Shown in pieces: positions 47,431 through 58,071 of a stretch of 64,000 bases of DNA. The stretch comes from Dermatemys mawii (Eukaryota > Chordata > Testudines > Dermatemydidae), in assembly GCA_007922305.1 (NCBI GenBank), contig ML677358.1, forward strand, positions 13,785,156 through 13,849,155, read 5' to 3'. The position numbers and the translations under genes are program-made. The notes under the pieces were generated by a model that was not told the DNA's origin, did no database searches, and was given only the letters and a program-made list of their open reading frames with translations. Position 1 is the first letter of the stretch. Every line of letters starts with the position of its first letter.

Positions 47431-48149
47431 TTTGAAGCTTTAAAAAGTTTTGAACAGTGTCTAAACAAATGTAAGTAGCATATAGCAGAGAGTGTTTAGA
47501 GCTTCAAAAGGAGTCATAAAGAGTTTGTTTTTTTTTAACGAAACATATCCAAAAGGGCATCACAGAGCAAGTCCCCACAGAGATGGACTTTAATGATGCT
47601 TGAAAATGATTATTTAAGCAGTGACTATAGCCAAACAAATTTCAGACCTACAGAGACAGCAAATTCTATCCGCAACGTGGAGAGTAAGAAAATGTCATGA
47701 AGAATGCATGCAGGATTTGTTGAAGCTTGTTAATCCTTCCCCATAAAAGAAATGGCACAGTATACAGGAACAGAAGTAGGAAGAGAAAGAAAAAAACTTA
47801 TGCCATTAGGCCCATGTCCATTTAACGAAGCCGTCACTTTCAGAGTCCAATTAATATCTGAGTAAGTGTCATGAGTGACTAAGGAATTTCTTACAGTGGA
47901 GCCATATTTATACAAACAACTATAGATAAAATATTGGTGAAAGAGAAAGTAACAGCACAATAAAGTTCAAAGACTAGCTAAATTGGTTCATGGAATTTTT
48001 AGTACCAAGAATTACGGGCGTTCTGCACAGTTAAGTGGCATAAAGTCTACATGAGAATCCTTCTCTGCACTGACATCAGCCAAGTTTGCAATATTTTCCT
48101 TGGTTTTTTAGAATCCTCATCACTATAAGGAAGCCCTAACAGACAGCAC

Positions 48150-48395
48150 AATATAGCGTTAAAGTACAGGACTGGGAGAGTCAGGAGGTTTGTGTACTAC
48201 TCTGGACTTTTCCAAAGGTCACACAAGAAAGTTACTGCAAATCACTAGGTCTCTCTGTGACTCAGTTTCTTATTCTAAAAAATGGGGATATTTATTTAAC
48301 TCTCAGGAACATTACAGGATTAATTCCTTAGTGTTTGGGGCGCACTTTAACAATCTGTTCAGAGTGTACTACAGAAGTGTAGTGCATTATAAAGT
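48150..48395 (+). repeat. MIR-type CORE-SINE
   Basis: AGCGTTAAAGTACAGGACTGGGAG, then TCACTAGGTCTCTCTGTGAC, TCAGTTTCTTATTC, AAAAATGGGGATATTTATTTAACTC and a TTACAGGATTAATTCC tail follow MIR order in the plus direction. Confidence 0.8.
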
Positions 48396-50039
48396 TAATC
48401 ACTAACTAGGACAGTATATAAGGACTACATTTTCTTAAAAACAATGGTCTGTTTCAGGATCAGCTTTTTGGAATATAGAAGATCACTGCCAGGTGCTGAG
48501 TACAGCACCCAATGAAGTTCATAAAAGCTGAAGGCACTCAGCTCCCCAGAGGATTGGACTTTTAATGACTCATTTCTTGGTTTGAATGTCTTCGGGCAGC
48601 TTTCAGAATGTCAAGTCAGACACTGAGCCTACATAATCACATCTTTCAATGAGGTGGGCAGTAAATTCTGTATTTAATTTACCAACTGCCATCATTCTTC
48701 AAGTCACTCTGTAGTAGTAAATGTAGAGAATTCTGTCCAGCTACATCTCTGCCTTGCCACACAAGGTACTGTATTTTTAAGTCCAGTACAATGTGGTGTC
48801 AAAACTTTTTCATAAGGAGGATAACATCTTACAGTGTTTCATGAATTACTGACCATTCTATTTGCAATCTCATAACAGCTCTGTGGCATCATCAGCAATT
48901 GCTTACAGGGAAGAATAATATTAGAAAAGCAATGCCGTTTTGCTATTTTTTTGAAAAAAGCTATTTAGTAGTTGCAAATGAGGAAAGAATGCTATGTGAC
49001 TAATCAGACTTGCAATGATCCTACAATAGCTCAGCAGATGACCAGCAATCCTTAGAATCAAGGAACTTCTTGGGAACTTCTATTTTAGTCAAATGTAGCA
49101 TATGTGTACTAGAACACCACACTAACTTGATGAGATCAGATGAAATTAGCTAGTGCTGTTCGGAAAGTATCAGATTTTGATTTTCAATTGAACCTCAACT
49201 CATTTTCTGCTTAGGCATGTGTAACTGCAGATACACAAGCTTGCACATTAACACTTGCACACACCGGATGAGAAAATCCATCCTGTGTATACACAGGTCC
49301 TACTGCACCAGAAGAGCTCAAGCATATATGGAGACTATCTGATGAAAATTAGGCCCTTAGTGTCTTAGATTGGATCACATTTAATCCAACTGCATGATGA
49401 TGTGATCCCAACAGTCTGTGTTTGTGGCCCTGTTCCAGAAGTGCTGGTCTACATAAGGGGCATCATCAGCTATACAGAGTGTCATGAACAGCATCGGACA
49501 GTTCAAGTTTATCATGGTTAGGTATGCTCCTTCTCCATCATAAGCTATGTCAAATGCTTTCGGTGGGTCAGAAAACACTGCGGAAATGTCCATCAGCATG
49601 TCACAGAAGCTCTCCCTGTTTCATGACACAAGGGTGAAAGCTCAATCAAGGGAGGTTCTTCAAGAAGCACTTCCTCTGTTGCTTGCTCTGGTAGCTGGAA
49701 GCACACACCGAAGTGACTGTTCAGCAGAATGTGTTGGCAGGCTGTTCAAACTTCCTAAACATGCAGCGTGGGCAGTAAGGTTTTCCACTATGCACCAAGG
49801 TCAAAGGGCTAGAATGGCCACATTTCAGGAGACTGCTTAAGACTCTGAGATACTGCTGGTTTGACTCAGGTCTGTGTGCTGCTCTGTGGATGCCAAAGCC
49901 CCAGATTCGAGCCTGGGTTAGAAAATTGTGAATACATGATTAACAATCAGCACAGACACTCAAATCCTGGGTTTTTTAACTCAGGTCAGCGGATGCCAAT
50001 TCCACTAACCCTAGACTTACAATGCGAAGAAGACATACA

Positions 50040-50433
50040 TTATGGGAGACTGTGGAATCCCTCTCATTGGAAGCTTTTAGAAACAGGTTAGACAGTGGCT
50101 CTCAAACTTTTCTATTGGTGACCCCTTTTGCATAGCAAGCCTCTGAGCGCGATCCCCCCTTAAAATATATAAAAAAGTGTTTTTAATTTAAACACCATTA
50201 TAAATTCTGGAGGAAAGTGGGGTTTGGGGTGGAGGCTGACAGCTCGTTACACCCCATGTAATAACCTCACGACCCCCTGAGGGGTCCCGACCCCCAGCTT
50301 GAGAACCCCCGGGTTAGACAAACACCTGTTCGGGATGGTCTAGGTATACTTGGTCCTGTCTCAATGCTGGCGACTGGACTTAATAATCTCTCAAGGTCCC
50401 TTCCAGTTCTATATTTCTTTCTATGATTCTGAG
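50040..50433 (+). mobile_element. CR1 3' end split by a hAT
   Basis: GTGGAATCCCTCTCATTGGAAGC and TTTTAGAAACAGGTTAGA continue after the hAT as CAAACACCTGTTCGGGATGG and end CTTTCTATGATTCTGAGG, the CR1 terminus. The split point is the hAT target. Confidence 0.88.
50093..50310. mobile_element. hAT MITE nested in CR1 tail
   Basis: 218 bases. The left end CAGTGGCTCTCAAACTTTTC pairs with the right end GCTTGAGAACCCCC (reversed, GGGGGTTCTCAAGC). The target duplication is AGGTTAGA (50085-50092) and GGGTTAGA (50311-50318), one mismatch. Confidence 0.9.
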
Positions 50434-50559
50434 GCCTATTTAGAGCATGCCATATACTTTTAATTCCCTTTTTGACTGTGACCACACTATTAGACCATTA
50501 CTATTGCCCCGCACTTTCAAGAGGGTGACTCCAATGTAGGGTTGGATGTGAAATGGTGC

Positions 50560-52540
50560 CGGGGCCTTCTGAGTTAATCATATCCACTATGATCAAATTG
50601 GGAGGTGAACAGAAGAGAAATTGTCTTTCGCTGGCATGTAATATTTTTTATTGGCCTGCTTACATGTTGGCAGGACCGATATGGAGACTCATTAATAGGG
50701 AGGGCTACTCTGGACAAAGCAGAAGAATGTAAGATGTCCAATAGTTTGTGGTGTGACTCGGTCATCTCCTGAAGTGATATCTGTAGTGCTTCTGCCACCT
50801 GATGGATCAGGTCCTGAAATAGTTTAAAGCCATCTGCCATCGATGGTGGAGGAAGCATCACCATCTCATCTGGTGATGACAATGAAAAATTAGCTTGAGG
50901 GGTAACCACCTCCTTGACTTCAGCCTCTTGTTCCTCACTCATCAGTTCAGGGGACTCAGATGCCCTCGATACAGCAGCTGAAGGAGGATGTCTTCTCAGT
51001 TATTGATAAGCCACACTAGAGCTATGGGAGGCATGTTTGTCTTTGAGCCTGTGAGAGATAACAGAAGGGCCAGGTGGTTGGTAACAAGGCTGCCCACATA
51101 AGTGAGGCTGTGGATCAGGTGGATGGTATGGTTGTGGTCCACGGTGGGATTGGGCACTGCACGGAGGGTGAGAAGAGCAATGGGAGACCAAGTGCTCTTG
51201 CTCACTCTTTGACTCAGTGGATGAGATGGGTAGTGCATGACATGAGGTTGTTGGTGAGTCAGGAGCTCTGGGTGAACTTGGTAGCAGGGCCTGGGTACTG
51301 ACCAGAGGCAAATTCAGCGCATCAGACACCAAGAGGTTCATCGCGTAGCAGAAGTCTGGTGGTGCCGAAGGTGTCGGAAACCAGTGGTGGTTGTAGGTAC
51401 TGAGATGCCTGCACCAAAGGAGTCAGTAATGTGAACCTGGTAGTACGGTCCGTCCGTCCATCCGTGCCTCGCGTGCCACAGGCAGTACAATGTTTATGTC
51501 CATACCAGCTGGATTTTCTACGTTTGTCGCACCAGGCAGTACTGAGATGGTTCCTTGCCTGTGCCCATTGTGTCCTTAGGCAACCCCACATTACTGTTGG
51601 GGCATTACTGTGAGAGCCTGTGTATTAGATTTAGAAAGCTTTGGTGCAGTCAGTACAGACAATCGAGCTGGAGATAGTCTTTGCCTCGATCAGGGGTCAC
51701 TTTGGGCACTCTTGGCCCTTTTCTCAGAGGCCTTGTGCAAGTGGCTCATGGACATCTCTTTGGGCTCACCTCCCTTAGAAGTAGATGGTTGTGGTTGCTG
51801 TTCCCTCTAAGCTGTGCGCGCGCACATAGATCCTAAACCTTGCGCCCACAGCGAAACACTGCGTGCACAAAAATTTGCACAGAAGAAATTTTTTGCGCAC
51901 ATGGCCTGTCAAAAATTAGAGGGAACATTGGTTGTGGTGAGGTTTTCTGACATCCAGGGTCCTGGTGCAGCTTGGATAATTGAAGGGCTGTCCCTGTGAG
52001 TAGGAGTTTTAGCCTCAGTTCTCCATCCTTTCTGGATCTGGGCTTCAGTTGCTGGCACAAACCACACCTCTGTGGGATGTGCTCCTCTCCCAGGCAGCTG
52101 ACGCCCTGAGAGTGTCTGTCAGTCACTGGAATAGATTCCTTACAACTGAGACAGGTCTTGAAGCCTGTAGAGCTGGAAATACCCTGTCCAAGGGGGGTCC
52201 CCAAACAGGGGGTTGAGGAATGAATTAAGTCTTTTTTGTTTTGGGCAATGGCCAAATAAAAGATAAATGGAGTAAAGAAAGAAAAGAAGCTTAAAAAGCT
52301 AAAGATTAGCAATTCTAAAGAGATTAGTGATCTGCTAACAAATAGCTAAAGCTCTGTCTCTAGCCGGGACAGTTAAAAAGGAACTGAGGAGAGTTTGCGT
52401 GCACAGTGCTGGTTCGCTTCATGGCAGAGCACAAGGACACCATGGCATGCTGAATGGACACCGAAGTTCTCCAATCAACAGCCAGGGTCGCAAATACAAC
52501 TAAAATAGAGCACCCATAAGGACACTACTTGAAGAAGCGG
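50560..52540 (-). mobile_element. DIRS1-like retroelement 5' part with gag fragments
   Basis: On the minus strand from 52540: a leader, then a gag N-terminal zinc-knuckle-like region (KTCLSCKESIPVTDRH, then HIPQRCGLCQQL), a Ser/Pro/His-rich middle with several frames at 51000-51590, and a helical segment (DEMVMLPPPSMADGFKLFQD, then SHHKLLDIL) at 50650-50940. These correspond to the gag of DIRS1-like elements, the source of the LAP2alpha-like domain. Stops and frameshifts are present and the RT and recombinase are missing. A hAT MITE sits inside at 51796-51930. Identification is from memory of the family. Confidence 0.65.
51796..51930. mobile_element. 135-base hAT MITE nested in the DIRS copy
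   Basis: Inverted ends TGTTCCCTCTAA and TTAGAGGGAACA. A perfect 8-base duplication GTTGTGGT lies at 51788-51795 and 51931-51938. The interior contains an alternating TGTGCGCGCGCACA run able to form Z-DNA or a small palindrome. Confidence 0.93.
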
Positions 52541-52883
52541 CAGAAAATATTTTATTGCACTGCACATCGGTTTATAACACTGGGTCATTTTTGTTTAGAA
52601 TTCTTAAGGAAGGAATTTCTCACTTTAAATAACCCTATATACATTAATTAGCAGATTCAAGAAACTAAAGGATAATCATAAGGAGATACATTCTTTCTTT
52701 AGGATTTTCAGCACATCCTGTTACATAAAGCTCTTGAGCAGTTCACTTTAAATTTCTCAGGCTAAGAATGATGAACATCTAAAAACTCAGGATCTATTTT
52801 CTCAGACTAATAATCTGAAAAAGTAAATCACATTTCAGTTTGTGGCCCAATAATAAAGAACGTGCAATGACAATCAACTAGAT

Positions 52884-54017
52884 CAGGGGTCTCAAATTCA
52901 AATGACCACGAGGGCCGCACGAGGACTAGTTCATTGGCCCGAGGGCTGCATCAGTGACACGCACCCCTCACTGCCCCTACCCCACCCTTTCCATGAGGTC
53001 CCACCCCTGCCCCGCCTCCTCCCCTGAGTGCGCAGCTCCCCACTCCTTCCCACTCCCTCCTGGAAAATGCTAAGCGCCTGGAGGTAGGCAGGGAGGAGGT
53101 GGGGGCGCAGGGAGCTTGGCGGCTGCAGGAAATTAAGTGGGGGGAGAGAAGGGGCATGGGAAGCTTGGCTGGCCAGAGAAAATAACCCCGCGGGTCACGT
53201 GTTTGAGACCCTGCCTTAGGTGAACTACTCCATCACCTAACAAATCTAAGCCTCATACTCAGCCTCAGTGTTATACATACGATACAAAAGTATAGTAAAA
53301 AATATTTTTCATGGTGCATCGAGTCATAGTGCCGACGCACGTTATACTCCTTGGGAACAGCAATCGTTTGCAGACAAATAAGGCATTGAATTTTATCTTT
53401 TATATCTTTTACCTTTGTGAAAAAATATAAATTCTCCCATTTGTCTCAGAAAACTCTCTTTTCTTTCATGAATGTTCTTTTTTTTGATGAAGTCACTTCC
53501 AAGCAGTTTTAATAAAATATATTCACTTAATAATGCACCTCACTCAAAGGACCAAACAGGAACTTAGATTCACTTCTATTAAAGCACCCTCCTGGACTGT
53601 GCTGCACTCACACTCCACTCTTGCTCCGCCTCTTCCAACCTCTTCCCTGTCCCCTTCAAACCCCTTCCACAAAGTTTCCACCCCAATTCCGCCCCCACCC
53701 CGCCCCTAGTCCAACGCCTTCCCCAAATCCCCACCCCTTTCTCCTCCTCCTCCCCTGTGCACGAGGCTTCCCAATCCTGGCCCCTCCCTCCCAGAAACTG
53801 CTAAGCCACCAGAGAATTGCCTGGTGGTAAGCGGAGCAGCAGTAAGCAGCAGTGTGCGAGAGAAGCACGTGGAGAGCAGGGGGGGTGGGTCGCGGGGAGC
53901 TTGCCGCGGGGAGCTTGGCCAGGGGCCGTGGGGGAGCTTGGCGGGGCAGGAGGAGCATCATGGACCACAGAGAAGGGCTCAGCGGGCCGCATACGGCCCG
54001 CATGTTTGAGACCCCTG
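52884..54017 (-). mobile_element. hAT (Charlie-like) element with transposase zinc-finger remnant
   Basis: The ends are CAGGGGTCTCAAATTC at the left and, reversed, CAGGGGTCTCAAACATG at the right. The 8-base duplications AACTAGAT (52876-52883) and AACTAGAC (54018-54025) differ by one base. The minus strand at 53300-53385 reads CLICLQTIAVPKEYN followed by RRHYDSMHH, a Cys2-His-His BED-type finger like the N-terminus of Charlie-type transposases and GTF2IRD2. The rest of the transposase is gone. A second end-like sequence GTGTTTGAGACCCTG at 53200-53214 suggests an internal rearrangement or nested copy. Confidence 0.85.
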
Positions 54018-54257
54018 AACTAGACTAACTTATAGTATCGAATAGTATTCCTTCCTGTTTTTGTATGGAGATTTTCTATGACTTATTCATCATAGCTAGC
54101 ATCTGCTAGATAAAATTTTCACCCACTGATATACACTCTTTCAGAATACAGGGTTTGTTAATAGCACAGTATAATTACTTCATATATGATGATAGTTAAC
54201 TACAGCAATATACAAAAATAAAAACATCTAAATAGAGAGAAGCAAGGGGCATCTTAC

Positions 54258-54508
54258 CTGGTTCCTGTCACGTGCATTTGTGTACCTGATCTTCTGGATG
54301 AAGTAAAATATTAACCATGCTGATGAAATTATCATCAAAACGATGAATGATATCGACACAAAGACTAGAGAGCCACGACTAAAATTCTTTGGAGGAACAC
54401 GGGCTCCAACTGCTATTGCCATCAAGACAGAGATGTTCTTTTCCAAGTAATTTAGGATCTCCTTTACCTTGGACTCTGTAATCATGACAGCAACAATGTC
54501 TCCAGTTC
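54258..54508 (-). CDS. RNF130: RNF130 exon 3: end of PA domain and transmembrane helix
   Basis: This 251-base exon gives two bases completing a Gly codon, then 83 codons. It starts [10 protein letters not shown], the last strand of the protease-associated domain, and ends TNARDRNQ. The acceptor is TTTTATCTGTCTTTTGTAG and the donor is CAG|GTAAG. The sequons NIS and NFS lie before the membrane segment, as expected for the lumenal side. The helix is the hydrophobic run from [10 protein letters not shown] to IFYFI, followed by basic [10 protein letters not shown] on the cytosolic side. The exon is nearly identical to mammalian RNF130 from the sequon NFS onward. [10 protein letters not shown] shows modest divergence in the lumenal part. 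Confidence 0.96.
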
Positions 54509-55414
54509 CTACAAAAGACAGATAAAAGAAAAATCCACTCACTTTACACCACACTGTTCACACCAAAGTTTTATTACACAGATGTCTGATGACTTCTCTG
54601 AAAGGATGCACCAGCCCTCCTCAACACTTTGTGGCTGTTTAGCATTCATGGCTTGTGACACAGATCTCTGAATTGTGACATTAAGTTTCCACAGTGCTAC
54701 CATGAATGCTACCAATTTATAGATTGTCATGGGTGCTGTTTTATTAAACTGTGTGTGTACTGAACTAGTGTAAAAAAGGTACATTTCTTATCCACATATG
54801 ATATCCTGCAAACTTCAGCCATAAGACCAGAGCAGATATTTATTCACCTGGAATTTGAATACTATTCCACAGAAATCCCACTAGAAAATTTCACTTCTAT
54901 GGGAAATAAATGGCATTTATTAGGGTTTTTGTTTTGTTACAGAACTTCGTAGGTATCATCCATGTAAAGTGTAATATGTTTTAAAGAACAGCTACATCTC
55001 TTAGAAAGCTAATTAAGGGAAAAAGTAATTCTCAGTTCTCCCCCAGAGGAGGCACCACAGTGTCAAGTGTGGCAGCAATCTGTTGGGGGCCTATAAAATA
55101 TCTGAAGAGGGAGGGAAGCAGCATAGGAGTCTACAAAGTACATGCAATTAACTACCAAGTTGTAGCCCTATAAAATTTAAGTAACGCAGAGAATACAGTA
55201 AACTCCCACTGCAGTGTTAATGAATCAGATGAAGTGACTCAAGTTGTCAAGCTCCCAACTCAAATGAGCAACAACATTTCCAGGCAAAGAACTTAATCTA
55301 GATAGGAAGCTGTTGATCTGTTACCTCTTAGGAAAACCTTTAGTAGGCTATTATAGTTATCAAAAGATAAAGCTCAAAAAGCCTGGAAATTCAAATTTAA
55401 GATCATACTTAATC

Positions 55415-55525
55415 AAAGAATCATAGAATATCAGGGTTGGAAGGGACCTCAGGAGGTCATCTAGTCCAACTCCCTGCTCAAAGCAGGACAAATCCCCAGC
55501 TAAATCAACTAAATCCCCAATAAAC
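55415..55525 (-). mobile_element. CR1 3' end, 5'-truncated
   Basis: AGAATCATAGAATATCAGGG, then TTGGAAGGGACCTCAGGAGG and TCATCTAGTCCAACTCCCTG, is the reverse complement of the CR1 3' end, cut after about 110 bases. Confidence 0.93.
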
Positions 55526-57599
55526 CCAAACATTGTGTATTTTCACTGTTTGTAACTGAAGTTACTCAGACAACCACAGTTCTGCCCCTGTATCTCTATC
55601 TGCAGAGGAATCAAATCCTAAGAAATAATTCTATCCATGCAAATAAAAAATGCTACTGCAGGAGCTAGTGCAAAAGTTCTACCTCACATGGCTACTAATG
55701 AAAATAATGGCTCCAATCTCTTCCCAGAATAACCCATTGCTTAATTGTGAAAATCACTGCAATCAGAAAACAGGAGGTAAACAATTAGGCAATTCGCTAT
55801 CACCCATAAAGACAGCACTGTTTCTTTTTAATCAGACTGACTATTTCAAGACCAGGAAAAGCCATGGGGTGAACAAGAAAAGACCAATCAAGATTACCAA
55901 CAAGTAATTTTCTCATCATGTGTCTTCTCTCTTTTCCATGTTACAGCATCAGGTAGGAAGCCTAGGAAATCAGGATTGATAAGGAAATTGACTAAGATCT
56001 CATTAGCTTAGCGCCATTTTCTCTCTCAGTCAACTGCAGAAGCCTTTACTGTGTCGTAACTTTGGCGCAAAGACTGTCTATCTTGGTCATGTGTTTGTAC
56101 AATGCCTAGCACAAGGGGTCTGGTCCACGATTGGGATTCCTTGCCATTACCGCAATATAATTTACACCTGGAAGGATTCAAAAGTAAACAGACAGAAACT
56201 ACTACTACTGCTTCTGACTCTACAAAGCCCAAAAAAGAACACTAAGGGAAAAAAAGGAAAATTGGTTGTGTAACTATGAGAGAAAATTTTCTGTACATTT
56301 TAACCAGTGGAAATTCTAAGATGGAAAGTTTTTTTTAGTATGCTACCACTAACAAAGCTGATTAACCAAATACACATGGAGAAGGGGGAAGAACAGATTT
56401 CTGAATTAGCATTATACCACTCAGAACTGAGCACAAACACAGCTGTTGAGCTGAGGGAGTAGAAAATGAATTTGTTCAAGTAATATGAAAGGCTATTACA
56501 GATTTAGAGAGAGCAATCACTTTAAACATGCAAAGTAAAGTCTTATTTGCACAAGCATGAAGGCTTAAAGGGAATTTTTCTTAAGTCCCCTGGCCACACC
56601 ACCACCACAGCAAGCAAAACAAACTATTCTAATGAAACTATACCATATGCATGTCTATGGTTAATATAACTAGAGGACAAGTGGATTAAAATGCAGATGT
56701 GCGGGAACCTGCAGACAAAAGCTCTTCATTTATGTTTACTGGATGGAACAGATGTCAGGTACTGCTGCTACTTTGAAGAAGTTTGCCCCTTTTGCCCTAC
56801 CAACTACTCAAGTAAGAAAATGTTAATGTAAATACCCAGAAGTATGCTTAGGTGCCTCACATACACGATAGATCTTTTCCTGCCCCAGAACTTATAATTT
56901 AAGGAGACAAATGACTAGGATAAAATAAAGGGTAAGAAATATGTTGCATTCAGACTCATCGCATTTACATTAAAACCTAGTCCTCAAACTTTTATCTTTC
57001 TAAAAGTGTTCTTGATATCTAGCACCCTCAATGAGGTTTGCTCTTCAAACTTCATCCACACATCCACTGCTTTTAACCTTCCAGCTATAGTCTGATTCTT
57101 TTCCCCTCAGTGAAAGTAACCCCACAACATATTAACCACATCATCTCATCCCTAAGTTTATACCCAGTGGCCTCCCGCCTCTCTTCACTCCCCTCTGGAG
57201 AGATGAACAAATAAGAGAATTGGTTCTGTTGGCAGTGATGGTTCCTGTGGCCATACTCCCCTCACTGCTGCTTGTGCTTCAAGCTTCTGTGCATCACATC
57301 TTTTCAGAGGACACTGCTGCTTCTGCCTCCAGTGGCTATAAGCATGAAAGTATAATATACTTCATGTACTTCATTCTGTTATTTGGTGACACCAAGATCC
57401 CACCGCAACAGACTGTTAAGTTAATTCTGATGAACTGTTTTCAAGGCAACACCTTTAGGCAAAACCACTCATTGTCCTTCTGGCTTCAGTAACCTTTTTC
57501 TGAAAAGGTTCCACCATTGCAGCTCCACTAGTGATAGCAATGGTTTAAAGTAATAGTATGCACAAGGCACTACACAGCTGCCAACATTCTAACCACCAC

Positions 57600-57664
57600 G
57601 TTTTTTACATCTATGCCATGTTAGTAACAGTGGGAAGATTTTCTGCAGAAGTGTAGACATAGCC
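57600..57664. mobile_element. Fragment of the GTCTACACT-ended element
   Basis: AGTGTAGACATAGCC at 57650-57664 is the exact inverse of the end at 10328-10342. The other end was not located, so it is a partial copy. Confidence 0.55.
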
Positions 57665-57814
57665 TTGGAAGGAGGCGAGAACATTTTAAGGAGATTTACC
57701 ACAAGAGCAGGCTACCTGCTTGCGGGTGGAAAATACAAATATGGGTTGAGGCAACTGTTAGTTGTGTTTTTGTGGATACACCTCCACACAGGAGTGAAAG
57801 TAACTTAAAGGACT

Positions 57815-58071
57815 TACCGGTACGCCCGAGTCCTGAGCAGGGGGTGGGGTCTCAACCGGAAGAGGCGGGGTCTTTAAATCCCCAGCCCCTTTAAATTCAG
57901 ATTAAAGGACCTGGGGGTCCAGCAGCGGTAGCAGCAGTCAGGAAGCAAATACGGGGTGGAGGGGGACAGGGATCAGGCTGTTAGGGGAGGCACAGCCTTC
58001 CCTACCCAGCCCTCCATAAAGTTTTGGAACCCCAATTTGGCTCTCAGGCCAAAAAGTTTGCCCACCCCTGG
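57815..58071. mobile_element. GC-rich hAT-type element, one end seen
   Basis: The right end AAAAGTTTGCCCACCCCTG (reversed, CAGGGGTGGGCAAACTTTT) is the same terminal type as the hAT at 15190. No matching left end or duplication was found, so the left boundary (near a TTACCGGTACGCCCGAGTCC phrase) is a guess and the block may be composite. Confidence 0.6.

Larger units (their letters stand above)
42251..54257 (-). other. RNF130 intron 3
   Basis: 12 kb, the most transposon-loaded part of the gene: LTR-like repeat, small MITEs, MIR, CR1 tail, DIRS copy and three hAT insertions, listed separately. No feature recognised in 42251-44084, 45791-46049, 46661-47115, 47430-48149, 48396-50039 and 54026-54257. 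Confidence 0.8.
22205..54508 (-). other. RNF130: RNF130 gene, part in window (exon 3 to last exon)
   Basis: RNF130 (Goliath homologue, G1RP) is a single-pass PA-TM-RING E3 ubiquitin ligase of endosomal membranes. Seven exons were placed by matching translated segments to the family. All introns are GT-AG and phases agree: exon 3 ends on a codon boundary, exon 5 ends with two bases, exon 7 with one, exon 8 with two. Visible parts in order are the end of the PA domain, a transmembrane helix, a basic linker, a RING-H2 domain, a polar region rich in Ser, Asn and Asp, a hydrophobic C-terminal segment and a short acidic-aromatic tail. Intron lengths from 5' to 3' are 12007, 1950, 10904, 1089, 2028 and 3335 bases. 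RNF150 is the nearest relative, but the sequence [19 protein letters not shown] and the region after the RING fit RNF130. Exons 1 and 2 are not visible and should lie right of the window. Exon numbers assume two upstream coding exons. Confidence 0.95.

Noticed and set aside
51833..52312. 159-codon minus frame starting with a hydrophobic, signal-like stretch
   Set aside because: The start MLIFSFLSFFSFF is the AT-rich leader of the DIRS-like copy; the recognisable gag part begins downstream, and a hAT MITE is read through at the end.
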